Assembly (NCBI GenBank): GCA_022925895.1
Contig: JAKSYS010000659.1
Span: 1 to 34,637, forward strand
Source: Fragilaria crotonensis
Taxonomy: Eukaryota > Bacillariophyta > Fragilariophyceae > Fragilariales > Fragilariaceae
Direction of reading: 5' to 3'
DNA length: 34,637 bases
The position numbers and the translations under genes are program-made. Positions within the stretch are counted from its first letter, which is position 1. Each line of letters begins with the position of its first letter. A model generated the notes under the pieces. It was not told the origin of the DNA, ran no database searches, and was given only the letters and a program-made list of their open reading frames with translations. Below are positions 1-9,756 of the stretch, piece after piece.

Positions 1-1318
1 CTGTAAAGCGACGCCAACCTGGACATGACCTTGTGACTCACGGACAGTCGACGCAAACGCATCGAGTTGCATTTGAACAATTAGACCTTTGTCACACCCC
101 TGTTCTGGCTTGTTGTTGCCTTCTTCTCAACTCATTTACTTACGCTTTCCTATTGGATGAAAATTGCCCACCATATACTTCCAACCTTTCGAAGTACTCG
201 GGCAGCTTCGATACTCGCCTCGAGACGTTGAACGCGCCCAGATGCAATTCTGTTATCTAGAATTCGCCTTAGCTCATTCGCCGGATTTTATTTTATTTGA
301 TTCCAAGTAGAAGATCCAAGAGATGATCACATTTCACGTTAGAGATTGGCGCTTCAATTGCTCTGCTGGACATTCATAGCAGACGGCAAAGCAAGGACGG
401 GGTCGCAGCAACACGAGCGACACCACTTTCTTGTCTTCTTCTCAAAGCAAAGCTTGTCGTGTCAACAACCATCGTGTGCCTTCATCATGCTGTTCTATTA
501 AAGAGCAATGATTATGCTCTCCTTTGTGCTGGTCATCCAGCGTCGTATTTGTAACTCAAATCTGAGGCAACGAGTAGCAGTGTGTTGAGGTGTTGTGTTC
601 CATTTTTGACCTCACCCGATGCAGTCCAATGCAATCCTAGTTGGTCTGGTTTGTTCCTGGCTATCTGGCAGAAGGATCAGCAAACCTTGGCAACAATGAT
701 CAACCCAATCATACCGTTCCACCAGTTTTTCTTTGGGGCGTCGCAGTGGCCAATCTTGTGCACGAAAGCCCTTTGTCGGTGCTTTGCACTCATGTCTTGC
801 CATACTTCTGGCTTCAACCACATGTTACAGCCGCTCCACAGCGTGCAAATCTGAAATCTGTTTCGACGTTCCATCACCGCCGGATGCTTTGAATTCCAAG
901 CCTTCTTATTCAATAAATTATTGTGAGTTGTGTCAGGCTTTGGAAGAAGAGCTTGAGCTAAAGGAACCGGTACTCTGTTTAGCATTCAGAATGACCGACT
1001 GTTTTCCATGAAAAGCAAATCTTGTTGAGTGTAGTAGTATCTGCAGTATCCGTCAGATCAATCGGCAGTAGTATGCCTTCTCGGCAAGGGATTATTTGCA
1101 GAGAGATCCAAAATAGCAAATAGCACCAGTTTGTTGGCTAACGACATTGTGATGGGTGTCATTGTCTCAAATCGCATTGACGACGAGTGTGTTGTTTTTC
1201 TTTTGAGTTTTAAATTTGAACGACAATCATTGGTACGAAGTACTACAGTACAAGTGCTACCAGAGGCTACGCTGGTCAGTATCGAAATAATCTGGCGCGG
1301 ACGCTCCTTCACCAGGTG
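1..1318. other. Flank left of copia element 1, no recognisable gene
   Basis: Only short overlapping ORFs (under about 105 codons) occur on both strands. None shows a recognisable motif, consistent codon use or a credible gene context. The right edge, AGGTG at 1314-1318, is the left copy of the target duplication of copia element 1. The sequence resumes at 7866-7869 after the element. Confidence 0.6.
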
Positions 1319-1472
1319 TGATTTGAGTTGACCGTGCAAACTGTGTACGATACAACAGTATGACAGTGCGATAGTGCCAATTGCTTATATGATGAGTTGT
1401 ATGCTCACTGTTACGAATAAACGCCTTTAACACGATGTTACGTCCTAGTCATCTTATGGCTTAATTTGCTCA
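1319..1472 (+). repeat. 5' LTR of copia element 1
   Basis: This 154-bp direct repeat begins TGATTTGAG and ends TTTGCTCA, giving the canonical TG...CA ends. It matches 7712-7865 at every base. It holds an AATAAA in the sequence GAATAAACGCC, a possible polyadenylation signal. The LTR is unusually short for a copia element, in keeping with diatom copia families. Confidence 0.93.
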
Positions 1473-1486
1473 GTTTATCAGACCCA
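1473..1486 (+). promoter_or_regulatory. Candidate primer-binding site of element 1
   Basis: GTTTATCAGACCCA lies directly after the LTR's terminal CA. The same 14 bases follow the 5' LTR of element 2 at 22490-22503, while the LTRs themselves are unrelated. Conservation at this position is what a minus-strand primer-binding site would show. It does not start with the TGG expected for pairing with a tRNA CCA end, so the primer is uncertain. Confidence 0.7.
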
Positions 1487-2091
1487 AGACGCTCAGCAAC
1501 TTAAAACATGCCCCGAACCGACCTGTATAAGTCGTACCCGACGATATTGTCATTGAGCAGCCAGAAAAGCGCGCTAAAGCAATTGGTCCATCCAATAATT
1601 TTTCACCTCACAATTTGACAATATATGCTGCCGGCCTAGACACGCCGACAAACTATCTCTTGCGTGTGACCCTTAGTGTGATGATGGGCCACATGGCCGC
1701 GCAAGGCAACCATTGTGATCACCCCATGGATGCAAATGATGGATAGAACAACGCACCATCACATCGTTCAAAAGGATTTTTCCATCAGGACGAGCGACCC
1801 AACGATCCCAACGCATGACGGGATGCGTTTTACCAAGATATATGCTTTACCAAGATATATATCTTCATAACCTGAATATATCGCATCTCACTGGACGTGA
1901 AATCAACGCACGATTTCCCAGTGGAGAACCGTTTGCCCGCACTCACTTCTTCAGTTTTTGCCTTCCGAAACCGACCCAAGAACAACCATGAACAACGCTG
2001 TGATGCGTGCGACCCTAACTCGCATTGGTTTCTGAGGGCGCGGCCAAGCCATTGTCGAGGACCAAGGTATCGATTCCCTGACGAGATCAGG
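1473..2091 (+). other. 5' untranslated leader of element 1
   Basis: About 620 bp separate the LTR from the likely gag start. An ORF in the gag frame is open from 1897. The residues before the M at 2092 (MSDAEVV follows) show no family resemblance I recognise, so I treat this stretch as leader. Confidence 0.5.
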
Positions 2092-3480
2092 ATGATGAGT
2101 GACGCCGAAGTGGTGAGCCTTTGCAAGATCGTCAGGCGCCCTGGAGGTACTATCCCTGCTGCTGCGGCCGGGGCTGCTGCCGTGCAAACCCCGGTGTACC
2201 CGTCAACCAGCGGGCTGAGGGGCACCTGAAACTACTATCCTTCTTCCTCCGTCACCGTGCTCGCGTGAGTCGCATCGTTACGGCTGCGGACGTGACGCTT
2301 GAGACCATTCGTTCGGTTCGCGACTTGCGCGAATTCGAATCCACATATAAGGCGCCAACTGAAGCACCAACAATCAATGCCAAGGACTGGCCCAAGACAA
2401 TGGAATCGATTGAAGAATACCTTCGTTCCTACCTCGGTGAGCGTCAGATTCCGCTCGCATATGTCGTCCGCAAAAGCGAGGCGGTGCCAGAAATCGATGG
2501 TGAACCGACCTACCCCACGATTCAAGACGAAATGATCGCGAGGGCACCACACTTCACGCTTGACGGTGCCGGAGTCAAGGTCCCAGACCCGACGTACCTG
2601 GTCAATCGCGAAAAAGTTTGGGACATCATCTCCAAGATAACCAGGGAACACTCTTGTTGGACGTACGTGAAGCCTGCTCAGCGCACGCGCGATGGGAGGA
2701 TGGCTTTCCTTAATCTCCAGCAACATTTCCTCGGACCGAACAATGTTGATAACATGGCAACACTTGCAGAAGATAAGCTCAAGAACACGGTCTACAACGG
2801 AGAGCAGCGCCGTTGGGACTTTGAGCGCTACGTGAACGTCCATAAACAACAGCATTCCATTATGGAAGGGCTTGTTGAACATGGTTATACAGGAATCGAC
2901 CCAAGATCCAAGGTTCGGTTCCTGCTCGACGGCATCAAGTCCGACAAGTTTGACGCCGTTAAAACGCGCATCATGTCCGACGAGAGGCTTCGCAGCGACT
3001 TTGACGCCTGTGTAACCCTATACCAAGATTATATTCGCCAGACCTCAAAATCAAAGACCAACGCCACGGTCAACATCTCGGAAGTCAAGGTGGGGAAAAC
3101 GCAAGGCCAGTAGTGGCGCCGTCGAAGACCGGTACTACACCAAGGAGGAGTACAACGAATTGTCTCCTGAACAGAAGAAGGAACTTTCCTCCAAACGTCT
3201 CAAGCGAGGCCACAAGCCCGGTTCAAAGGACAGCAAGGTTAAGGGACTCGCGCGGAAAAAGGAGCACCAAAGATGTCATCAAGAATCTTCGTGCTATGAA
3301 CCGCCAAGTCTCTCAGCTCGCAAAGCAGATGGGTAAAACGGGCGTGAATGACGACGACACCGACACCTCTACCCAATCTGATACCGTCACGACGAACGAC
3401 GATAAGGACAAGAAGGCGAGCAATCGCACTAATCCTTCATTGATTCGTCAGAAGCGAGAATCCGTGACGCGACGTCACGT
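2092..3480 (+). pseudogene. gag of copia element 1, frameshifted
   Basis: Gag would form the virus-like particle that packages element RNA. The N-terminus (MSDAEVVSL) is in frame 1 and hits a stop at 2227-2229. Gag-like sequence then continues in frame 3 from about 2226 (KLLSFFLRHR, INAKDWPKTMESIEEYLR, DGRMAFLNLQQHFLGPNNVDN) to a TAG at 3111-3113. A further segment with YYTKEEYNELSPEQKKEL runs in another frame to about 3245, then shifts again (DVIKNLRAMNRQVSQLAKQ). There is no CCHC zinc knuckle. Resemblance is to diatom CoDi Gag proteins. At least three frameshifts make it non-functional. Confidence 0.8.
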
Positions 3481-3509
3481 TGGGCGCGCTCCGCACCCTC
3501 GGATCTCTT

Positions 3510-3956
3510 GACGTCACAGTTGAAGAGTCACGGACCGACTTGGACTCGCACGCCGACCAGTGTGCAGTCGGCCATAACGCTCTTATAGTACATGATTATG
3601 AACGTCCTATCAATGTCTCAGGATACGACCCGTCCGGTCCGATTGCCAAAGACTTACGTACTGTGTCCGCGGCACTGGCCTACAACGATCTGCTCAGTGG
3701 TGAAACTGTGATCTTGATGATACATCAGGCCATATATATCCCGGACCTAAGTCATAATTTATTGTCGCCCATGCAACTTTGTCTTAATGACGTGATTGTG
3801 AACGAGACGCCTCGTTTCCTCACTGAAAACCCCGACGAATTTACGCATACGATTTTAATTCCTGACACGGCGATGGGCCGCCCATATGTAATTCCCTTGA
3901 ATTCACGGAGTGACATCCACGTTTCCAACCCGGAAGCCCTCAATCTCCGAATTTGA
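3510..3956 (+). pseudogene. Aspartic protease part of element 1 pol, DSHAD variant
   Basis: The protease matures Gag-Pol. The active-site region reads TDLDSHADQCAVG at about 3537-3575, where most retropepsins have D-[ST]-G-A. The flap and C-terminal region includes IYIPDLSHNLLSPMQL, matching the copia pattern of hydrophobic residues plus NLLS. Similarity starts in this frame at about 3500, after a frameshift from gag, and the frame stops at 3954-3956. Element 2 has the same DSHAD core, so this is a lineage trait rather than a mutation of this copy. Confidence 0.78.
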
Positions 3957-5771
3957 GTCTTTACCGCACGTCGAACTCACCAGTGAGGATCCGCCTTATG
4001 ATCCCCACGACACAACTTTTGCTTCTCAAGAGCGATCATTAATTTCCACCGTCTGGGAAACAGGGACCGTATTGGAGCCGCCCCATCCAGCCGTCGACTC
4101 TGTTCGGTTTCCCATACGCTTGAGGTGGCAAAGGCGATATCGGTCGGATCCGATGCTGCAACATTGTCGTTGAAACAAACCTCGGTGATCCACGATGACA
4201 TGCTGCTCTATGATTCAATTACCAGCAACATCTCCGTCTTGCGCAAGTACGGAAGTAGTGGGAAGCAATTTAAACCTGAACAGCTTGCGAAGAATTGGGG
4301 TATCGACTTGGCAACGGCGAAACGAACGATAGACGTAACGACGCAGCGAGGAGTCCGCACCGTACTGCACCCGACCCTATCGCGACGCTTTCGAACTAAC
4401 GATCGACAGCTACGATATCGGAGACTAGCGATTGACTGTTTCACTGACACGCTGATATCGAACATCCCGTCCCGACGCAATAACAAATATGCGCAGATCT
4501 TCTCCACTTCCGACGGATGGTGCCGGGCATATCCCATGGCTAAGAAGTCGATGGCACATGAAGGTCTGTCGCTACTGTTCCAAAGAGATGGTGTCCCCAA
4601 CACCATCATCATGGACGGAGCGAGGGAGCAGACGATGGGGGAATTCCGGAGAAAGTGTCGCGAAGTTGGCGTGCACGTGAAACAAACGGAACCGCACTCC
4701 CCTTGGTCGAATTCTGCGGAAGCTGCGATCCGAGAACTAAAAAAGGGAGTCGGACGACAAATGGTTCGGTCGAAGGCACCGAAGCGATTTTGGGACGACT
4801 GCCTCGAACGTGAGGCGTACGTTAGATCCTTCACTGCTCACGACATCTACAAATTGAATGGACAGGTTCCGGAAACGATTGTAAGTGGCGAGACTGCCGA
4901 CATTTCCCCCCTTGTCCAATTTGGATGGTACGAATGGGTTATGTTCCGAGACACCTCGGTCACATACCCGGACGAAGCAATGGTGCTGGGCCGCGACCTA
5001 GGCCCTGCAATTGATATCGGTCCAGCCATGACGCGGAAAGTGTTGAAAGCCAATGGCGAAGTCGTGTACCGATCCACGGTAAGATCACTCACGCCCGATG
5101 AAATTGCTGATGCAACGGCAAGGACTGCGCGTGAAAAGTTTACCGAATCGGTGAACAAGATCTTTGGCGAGGGCTTCAAGTATGAGGACTTTGCCAGTAA
5201 TCCCGAACTTGAGTCTTTCGATACGCCAATTTACGATCGATACGATGACGATGTTGACGGCGCGGCTCCACTGGTTGCTGACGATGTCGACGATGACGAC
5301 GTCGATACTTACGACCAATATATTGGAGCCGAAGTCGAACTTCCAATCGGTGGAAGGATGATGTCGGCAAAGGTGAGGGGACGCAAACGTATGGCCGATG
5401 GAAGCGTCGTCGGTCGTGCCAATCCCAACCCCATACTTGACACTCGAACGTACGAGGTCGAATTCCCCGATGGCCAAATTGCGGAGATGGCAGCGAACGT
5501 CATCGCCCAAAATATGTATGCCATGTGTGATGAAGAAGGAAATCAATTCCTCCTACTCGCTGGAATCGTTGACCATCGGAAGGACGAAAACGCGATGTCA
5601 CGCGCTGACATGTATATTCGAAAAGGGTCGAATACCCACATTCGAAAGTCGACGAAAGGATGGCGACTTTGTGTTGAGTGGAAAGACGGCAGCACCTCGT
5701 GGGAAAGGCTGGCTGACCTTAAAGAGTCCAACTTTACAAGTCGCCGACTACGCAATATCGAAAGGCATTGA
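3957..5771 (+). pseudogene. Integrase part of element 1 pol with acidic linker and chromodomain-like segment
   Basis: Integrase inserts element cDNA. The region 3957-4105 is in another frame; the integrase frame runs from about 4105 to the stop at 5769-5771. Instead of an HHCC zinc finger there is a helix-turn-helix-like stretch (LAKNWGIDLATAKRTI, then TTQRGVRT). The DDE residues are plausibly D in LAIDCFTDT, D in IIMDGAREQ and E in NSAEAAIRE. An Asp-rich linker follows (about 5235-5320). Near the end, GWRLCVEWKDGSTSWERLADL resembles a chromodomain. A frameshift at about 5730 moves the reading frame; the continuation is GIEGEPAFAWWVPHIIRRR. Confidence 0.8.
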
Positions 5772-6643
5772 AGGTGAACCCGCCTTCGCGTGGTGGGTGC
5801 CACATATAATCCGACGACGTAATCGGATCATAGCGGCAGTGAAGACCCGATATCACAAACGAACCCATAAGTTTGGTATTGAGGTCCCCAAGACCTTGCC
5901 GATTGCGTTCGCATCGACACTGAAAACGGCAACACTCTTTGGCAAGATGCTGTACGTAAGGAGATGTCAAAAGTTCAAGTGGCATTTCAGACATTGGAAG
6001 AAGGGCCGACCCACCGCCGACCTTCCAAGAAATACGATGCCATCTTATTTTTGATGTCAAGATGGAGGATTTTCAACGCAAGGCACGGTTTGTGGCGGGT
6101 GGTCACATGACTGCTAGTCCTCCAGCATCTGTGACATATGCAACAGTGGTGTCACGCGAGTCTGTGAGAATCGCGCTCACCTTAGCAGCATTGAACGACC
6201 TCGAAGTGAAAACGGCCGACATCGAAAATGCCTATCTCACCGCACCTGTCGGGAAAAGATTTGGTGTTTGCTCGGACCCGAATTCGGCGCTGATGCTGGG
6301 AAGAAAGCAATCATCGTGCGCGCTCTTTATGGATTGAAATCCGCAGGGGCATCATTTCGCAACCACCTGGCCGACTGCATGAGACATCTTGGATGGCAAT
6401 CTTGCGTTGCGGACCAAGACCTTTGATGAAGTCGGAAACTCGCCCAGATGATGGATACAAGTACTATGCGTACTGTCTCTTATATGTTGACGATATTTTG
6501 GTGGTACATCATGATGGTTTACGTGCGTTGAAGGAGATAGATCACTTCTTCAAAACGAAACCAGGATCGATTCGTGATCCAGAATTCTACCTCGGTGCGA
6601 AGCTGAGAGGGTAGTTCTACCAAACGGGGTACGAGCATGGGCA
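5772..6643 (+). pseudogene. Reverse transcriptase part of element 1 pol, multiply frameshifted
   Basis: This is copia-type reverse transcriptase. It contains RKARFVAGGHM, ADIENAYLTAP (the palm strand with the first catalytic Asp) and YVDDILVVHHD, the YVDD catalytic box at about 6484-6516. ALYGLKSAGASFRNHLAD lies between them in yet another frame. I place shifts at about 6035, 6257, 6420 and 6609. The last two look like single-base events: one missing G before ATGAAG near 6426, and one shift in AGAGGGTAG near 6609. The downstream frame then reads VVLPNGVRAWAMSPSKY. Confidence 0.85.
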
Positions 6644-7588
6644 ATGAGTCCAAGTAAGTACATTCAAGCGGCAGTGACAAACGTGAAGGATTATCACAGC
6701 CGAACATACCCAACCCGAACGTGGGCGAAGCGGACCAGTGGACCTTTCCCGCTCAACTATGCGCCCGAGTTAGATGTGACACCGGTGCTTGATGCTCAAG
6801 CCGCGGCGTTCTATCAGACGCAGATAGGAGTCCTACGGTGGTGCGTTGAGTTGGGTCGCATTGATATAATTACGGAAGTGTCCGAACTTGCCTCGCATTT
6901 AATAATGCCGCGCGAGGGACACTTGGAAGCTGTGTTTCATCTTTTCAACTATTTGGAAAAGAGACACAACGCTCGCATCGTTTTTGACCCTACGTATCCT
7001 GACGTGGACATGTCTGTCTTCAAGGAATGTGATTGGAAGGCCATGTACGGCAACGTTACGGAAGCGGTTCCGCCAAACGCACCTGAGCCTCGAGGCAAGG
7101 ACGTTGATCTCCGGATGTACGTTGACTCGGATCACGCAGGTGACAAGCGTGTTCGCCGATCGCGTACGGGGTTTTTGATATACCTCAATATGGCACCAAT
7201 CACTTGGTTCTCCAAGAAACAGTCAACGATTGAAACAAGTGTTTTTGGTGCTGAATTTGTGGCGATGAAACAGGGAATGGAGACCCTGCGTGGGATTCGC
7301 TACAAACTACGAATGATGGGCGTACCCCTTTCGGGTCCATCATATATTTATGGCGACAATATGTCAGTTATCCATAATACCCAACGCCCTGAGTCGGTGC
7401 TTAAGAAGAAGTCGAACTCAGTGTGTTACCACGCGGTCCGTGAAGCTGTGGCCATGGGCGAATGTCTCACCGGACATGTATCGACACATGACAACCCGGC
7501 AGACATATGTACAAAGATTATTCCGGGTGGTCAAAAGCGTGATCATCTCGTTGGACTTATCCTATATGATTTGACTGATCATCGGTGA
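6644..7588 (+). pseudogene. RNase H domain and reverse transcriptase C-terminus of element 1
   Basis: This is the longest intact piece after integrase. It carries the copia connection region (TQIGVLRWCVELGRIDI, SHLIMPREGHLEAVFHLF). RNase H motifs follow in order: MYVDSDHAGDK (first Asp), ETSVFGAEFVAM (Glu), YGDNMSVI (Asp) and NPADICTK (last Asp). These are the expected four acidic residues. It ends at TGA 7586-7588, about 115 bp before the polypurine tract. The frame is intact but cut off from the rest of pol by the frameshift at 6609. Confidence 0.88.
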
Positions 7589-7703
7589 CCCTCACAGAGG
7601 TTAGTAGGTTAATTGTTCCCTTGTCACGTATGAAATGTGACAGAATACCACCATGATCCAGTGCATTCGACGACCTAGCTAGATCGCACAATCTCCCTAG
7701 TTC

Positions 7704-7711
7704 GAGGGGAC
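7704..7711 (+). promoter_or_regulatory. Polypurine tract of element 1
   Basis: GAGGGGAC sits immediately before the TG of the 3' LTR at 7712. The wider GTTCGAGGGGACTGA also ends the internal region of element 2 at 28457-28464. It would prime plus-strand synthesis and it fixes the LTR start. Confidence 0.85.
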
Positions 7712-7865
7712 TGATTTGAGTTGACCGTGCAAACTGTGTACGATACAACAGTATGACAGTGCGATAGTGCCAATTGCTTATATGATGAGTTGTATGCTCA
7801 CTGTTACGAATAAACGCCTTTAACACGATGTTACGTCCTAGTCATCTTATGGCTTAATTTGCTCA
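7712..7865 (+). repeat. 3' LTR of copia element 1
   Basis: This 154-bp copy is identical to 1319-1472 and is followed by GGTG, matching the bases before the 5' LTR. Identity of the two LTRs usually indicates a recent insertion. Confidence 0.93.
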
Positions 7866-9003
7866 GGTGCACGGAAACCGGCGCAATGGAGGTCGTATCA
7901 TAGAGAATGCTTTTTTGGAAAAAAAAAAACTCGGAAAAACTCGGTTTTGTACTCACGATAGAGAATGCTCTAAGTGGTTCGCGGGTTTGAATAGCTCCCT
8001 GTCCTCGAGCGAAGTACCACTGATGTACTTACAGTACATAGACCTTACCCTGATGCGTGCCAATCAAACCAACGCAGCTGGCTACTAAATGCAGTGCCAA
8101 GTGCCACACCGACACATCTACTATGCCCTTCCGCCGGATAGCAGGTCAATTATTGGTGGCACTTAGGGAATGTCTGAAGAGTAGACCATTGCAGTTTCCA
8201 CGCTTCAACTATGGAAGCCGCAGGAACAGTCCGGCCAGCACCCCAAGATTTGGAAACGCGGAAGGAAAAGTAAAGCAATGCGGTGGTTCAGGTACAAAAA
8301 GCACAATACGGTACTCCTACCACTGTAAGATGACTATTTGTAGGCTACCACTCGGAGTATATCCTGGTTGCAAAAGAACTGATAAATTTGTTGACTTTGG
8401 CCTTCGTCCCTGTTTACGTTTGAAACGACTCCTGCAACAGCACAAGAGCTCTGAGTCTATGTGGAACGCGTAGTACATACTACACACTACACCTTGGTTT
8501 CCTTTTTTTTACCACGACAACAGAATTACCATATCCTGGAGTATTAAGTAGTGCGTACGGTACCGGACTTCAACAGAGCTTACGTGGTCCGTTTTCGAGG
8601 AGACTGTTGAACAAGAAACAACTCCACGACCAGAAAGTCAGTATGATATACTATATACTCCGGGGCAGATAGTTAATTTGTTTTTTCGTCACTGATGGAT
8701 TCTCATACCGTATGTATCGTCGATTCCGGAATGTCTTTTGCTGAGGACCATCCGAGCATGGCTCCTAACTCCTAAGTGCCGGATGTTCTCGATTTCTGAC
8801 GTCTGCCATGGTTGTTGATATGCACAAATGCGTCAGTTGTACGCGAGGACAGCTCCATAATAAAATTTGATACGCACACTGGGGTATACCACTATCATAC
8901 GATTTCTTTCTACGAAGACAATTCTGACCCGACATACAATATTTGGATGCTGGTAACCTATTGCATATGATGAACACCATGTCACTCACGCAGTCGATCT
9001 GAC
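7866..9003. other. Gap between element 1 and the hypothetical gene
   Basis: I see no supported gene. The longest ORF (8057-8473, +, 138 codons) has no recognisable motif and an unremarkable composition. There is a poly-A run near 7919-7929 and a short T-run near 8503-8510. Confidence 0.5.
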
Positions 9004-9756
9004 ATGGAGATGCAGAGACAGGTTGCCGTGCCAGACAACGATTCGATGCGTGCGCTACAAAGGGAGGAACAAGGTGGACTTGATCAATCGCGCACTCCCC
9101 ATGCGCCGCTGATAGCGGCCGTTCTTCATAAATACCAACAAAGACAACTATTGCCTTCACCCGACAGTGATTCGGGAGTCATGGAAATGCTCCATGATAA
9201 CGCACATATGCGGGGAGCAGTAAGTCATCCTGGAATTCAATCGACTCTGATTGAAATCAATTCACCGTCCTCGTCTGTGGCTGCGGCGAATTTACCTGTG
9301 TCGTCATTGCCTGGGACGTCCCGCAGCGGGAAGACTCCGTCTAAGAAACTAACGAGTGTTGCACTTCAGTTGACATCGTCCGATGACGAAGAGCAATGCG
9401 GAAAACTAACCCGACCTGAAGATATATTGAAGCGAACGCGAGCCACCATGATTCCTAAATCTCGAAAGAAGGCCAAGCGAAGTCCAGAGGACGAAACTGG
9501 ATCTGCCCGAAAGGTTGAGCCTCCATCACCGAGACGCAATGCATGCGATCGAGAGGCTCGTCGAGCGCACGCATTTCCCCTTCCGACAATTACGGGCGAA
9601 AAGCGACGCATCATCACTGGTACATCGCTTCAATCATACAAGGCTTTGTGGGATGCAATGGGAGGCAGCAAGAACAAGGAAAAGTTTCAACGGCGAGTTC
9701 AAAATGGCGTTGTTCCTATTCTTTCGAAGAGTGCTCTCTCCATCTTCAAAAAGTAA
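9004..9756 (+). CDS. Hypothetical basic, probably nuclear protein (250 aa)
   Basis: I do not recognise a family. This is a single open frame with no close competitor on either strand. The protein is mostly low-complexity and polar, probably disordered, with Ser/Pro-rich stretches (SSDDEE at about residues 124-129). It has a basic cluster, PKSRKKAKRSPEDE, at about 151-164 that looks like a nuclear localisation signal. The C-terminal 45 residues (TGTSLQSYKALWDAMGGSKNKEKF onward) look more ordered and may be the conserved part. Several Ser/Thr-Pro sites suggest phosphorylation. The start was taken as the first ATG of the frame; an upstream exon cannot be excluded. It could be a regulatory or chromatin protein, but nothing proves this. 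Confidence 0.55.
   Translation: MEMQRQVAVPDNDSMRALQREEQGGLDQSRTPHAPLIAAVLHKYQQRQLLPSPDSDSGVMEMLHDNAHMRGAVSHPGIQSTLIEINSPSSSVAAANLPVSSLPGTSRSGKTPSKKLTSVALQLTSSDDEEQCGKLTRPEDILKRTRATMIPKSRKKAKRSPEDETGSARKVEPPSPRRNACDREARRAHAFPLPTITGEKRRIITGTSLQSYKALWDAMGGSKNKEKFQRRVQNGVVPILSKSALSIFKK

Larger units (their letters stand above)
1319..7865 (+). mobile_element. Copia-type LTR retrotransposon 1 (CoDi-like), full length but coding-defective
   Basis: This is a complete Ty1/copia-order element of 6547 bp: LTR, primer-binding site, gag, protease, integrase, chromodomain-like segment, reverse transcriptase, RNase H, polypurine tract, LTR. The two LTRs are identical over 154 bp. The sequence AGGTG flanks it at 1314-1318 and recurs at 7865-7869, sharing the LTR's terminal A, so the target duplication is 4 or 5 bp. 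Protein resemblance is to the diatom CoDi group with a DSHAD protease and no zinc knuckle. About ten single-base frameshifts break gag and pol, so it cannot encode its own machinery. Confidence 0.92.

Noticed and set aside
2235..2882. A 215-codon minus-strand frame inside element 1 gag
   Set aside because: It lies opposite conserved Gag sequence and shows no independent signal.
4208..4834. A 208-codon minus-strand frame inside element 1
   Set aside because: It is antisense to integrase with no recognisable motif; it is a shadow of the coding strand.
8057..8473. A 138-codon plus-strand frame
   Set aside because: Its composition looks like chance, with many Cys, Arg and Lys residues, no domain and no supporting context.
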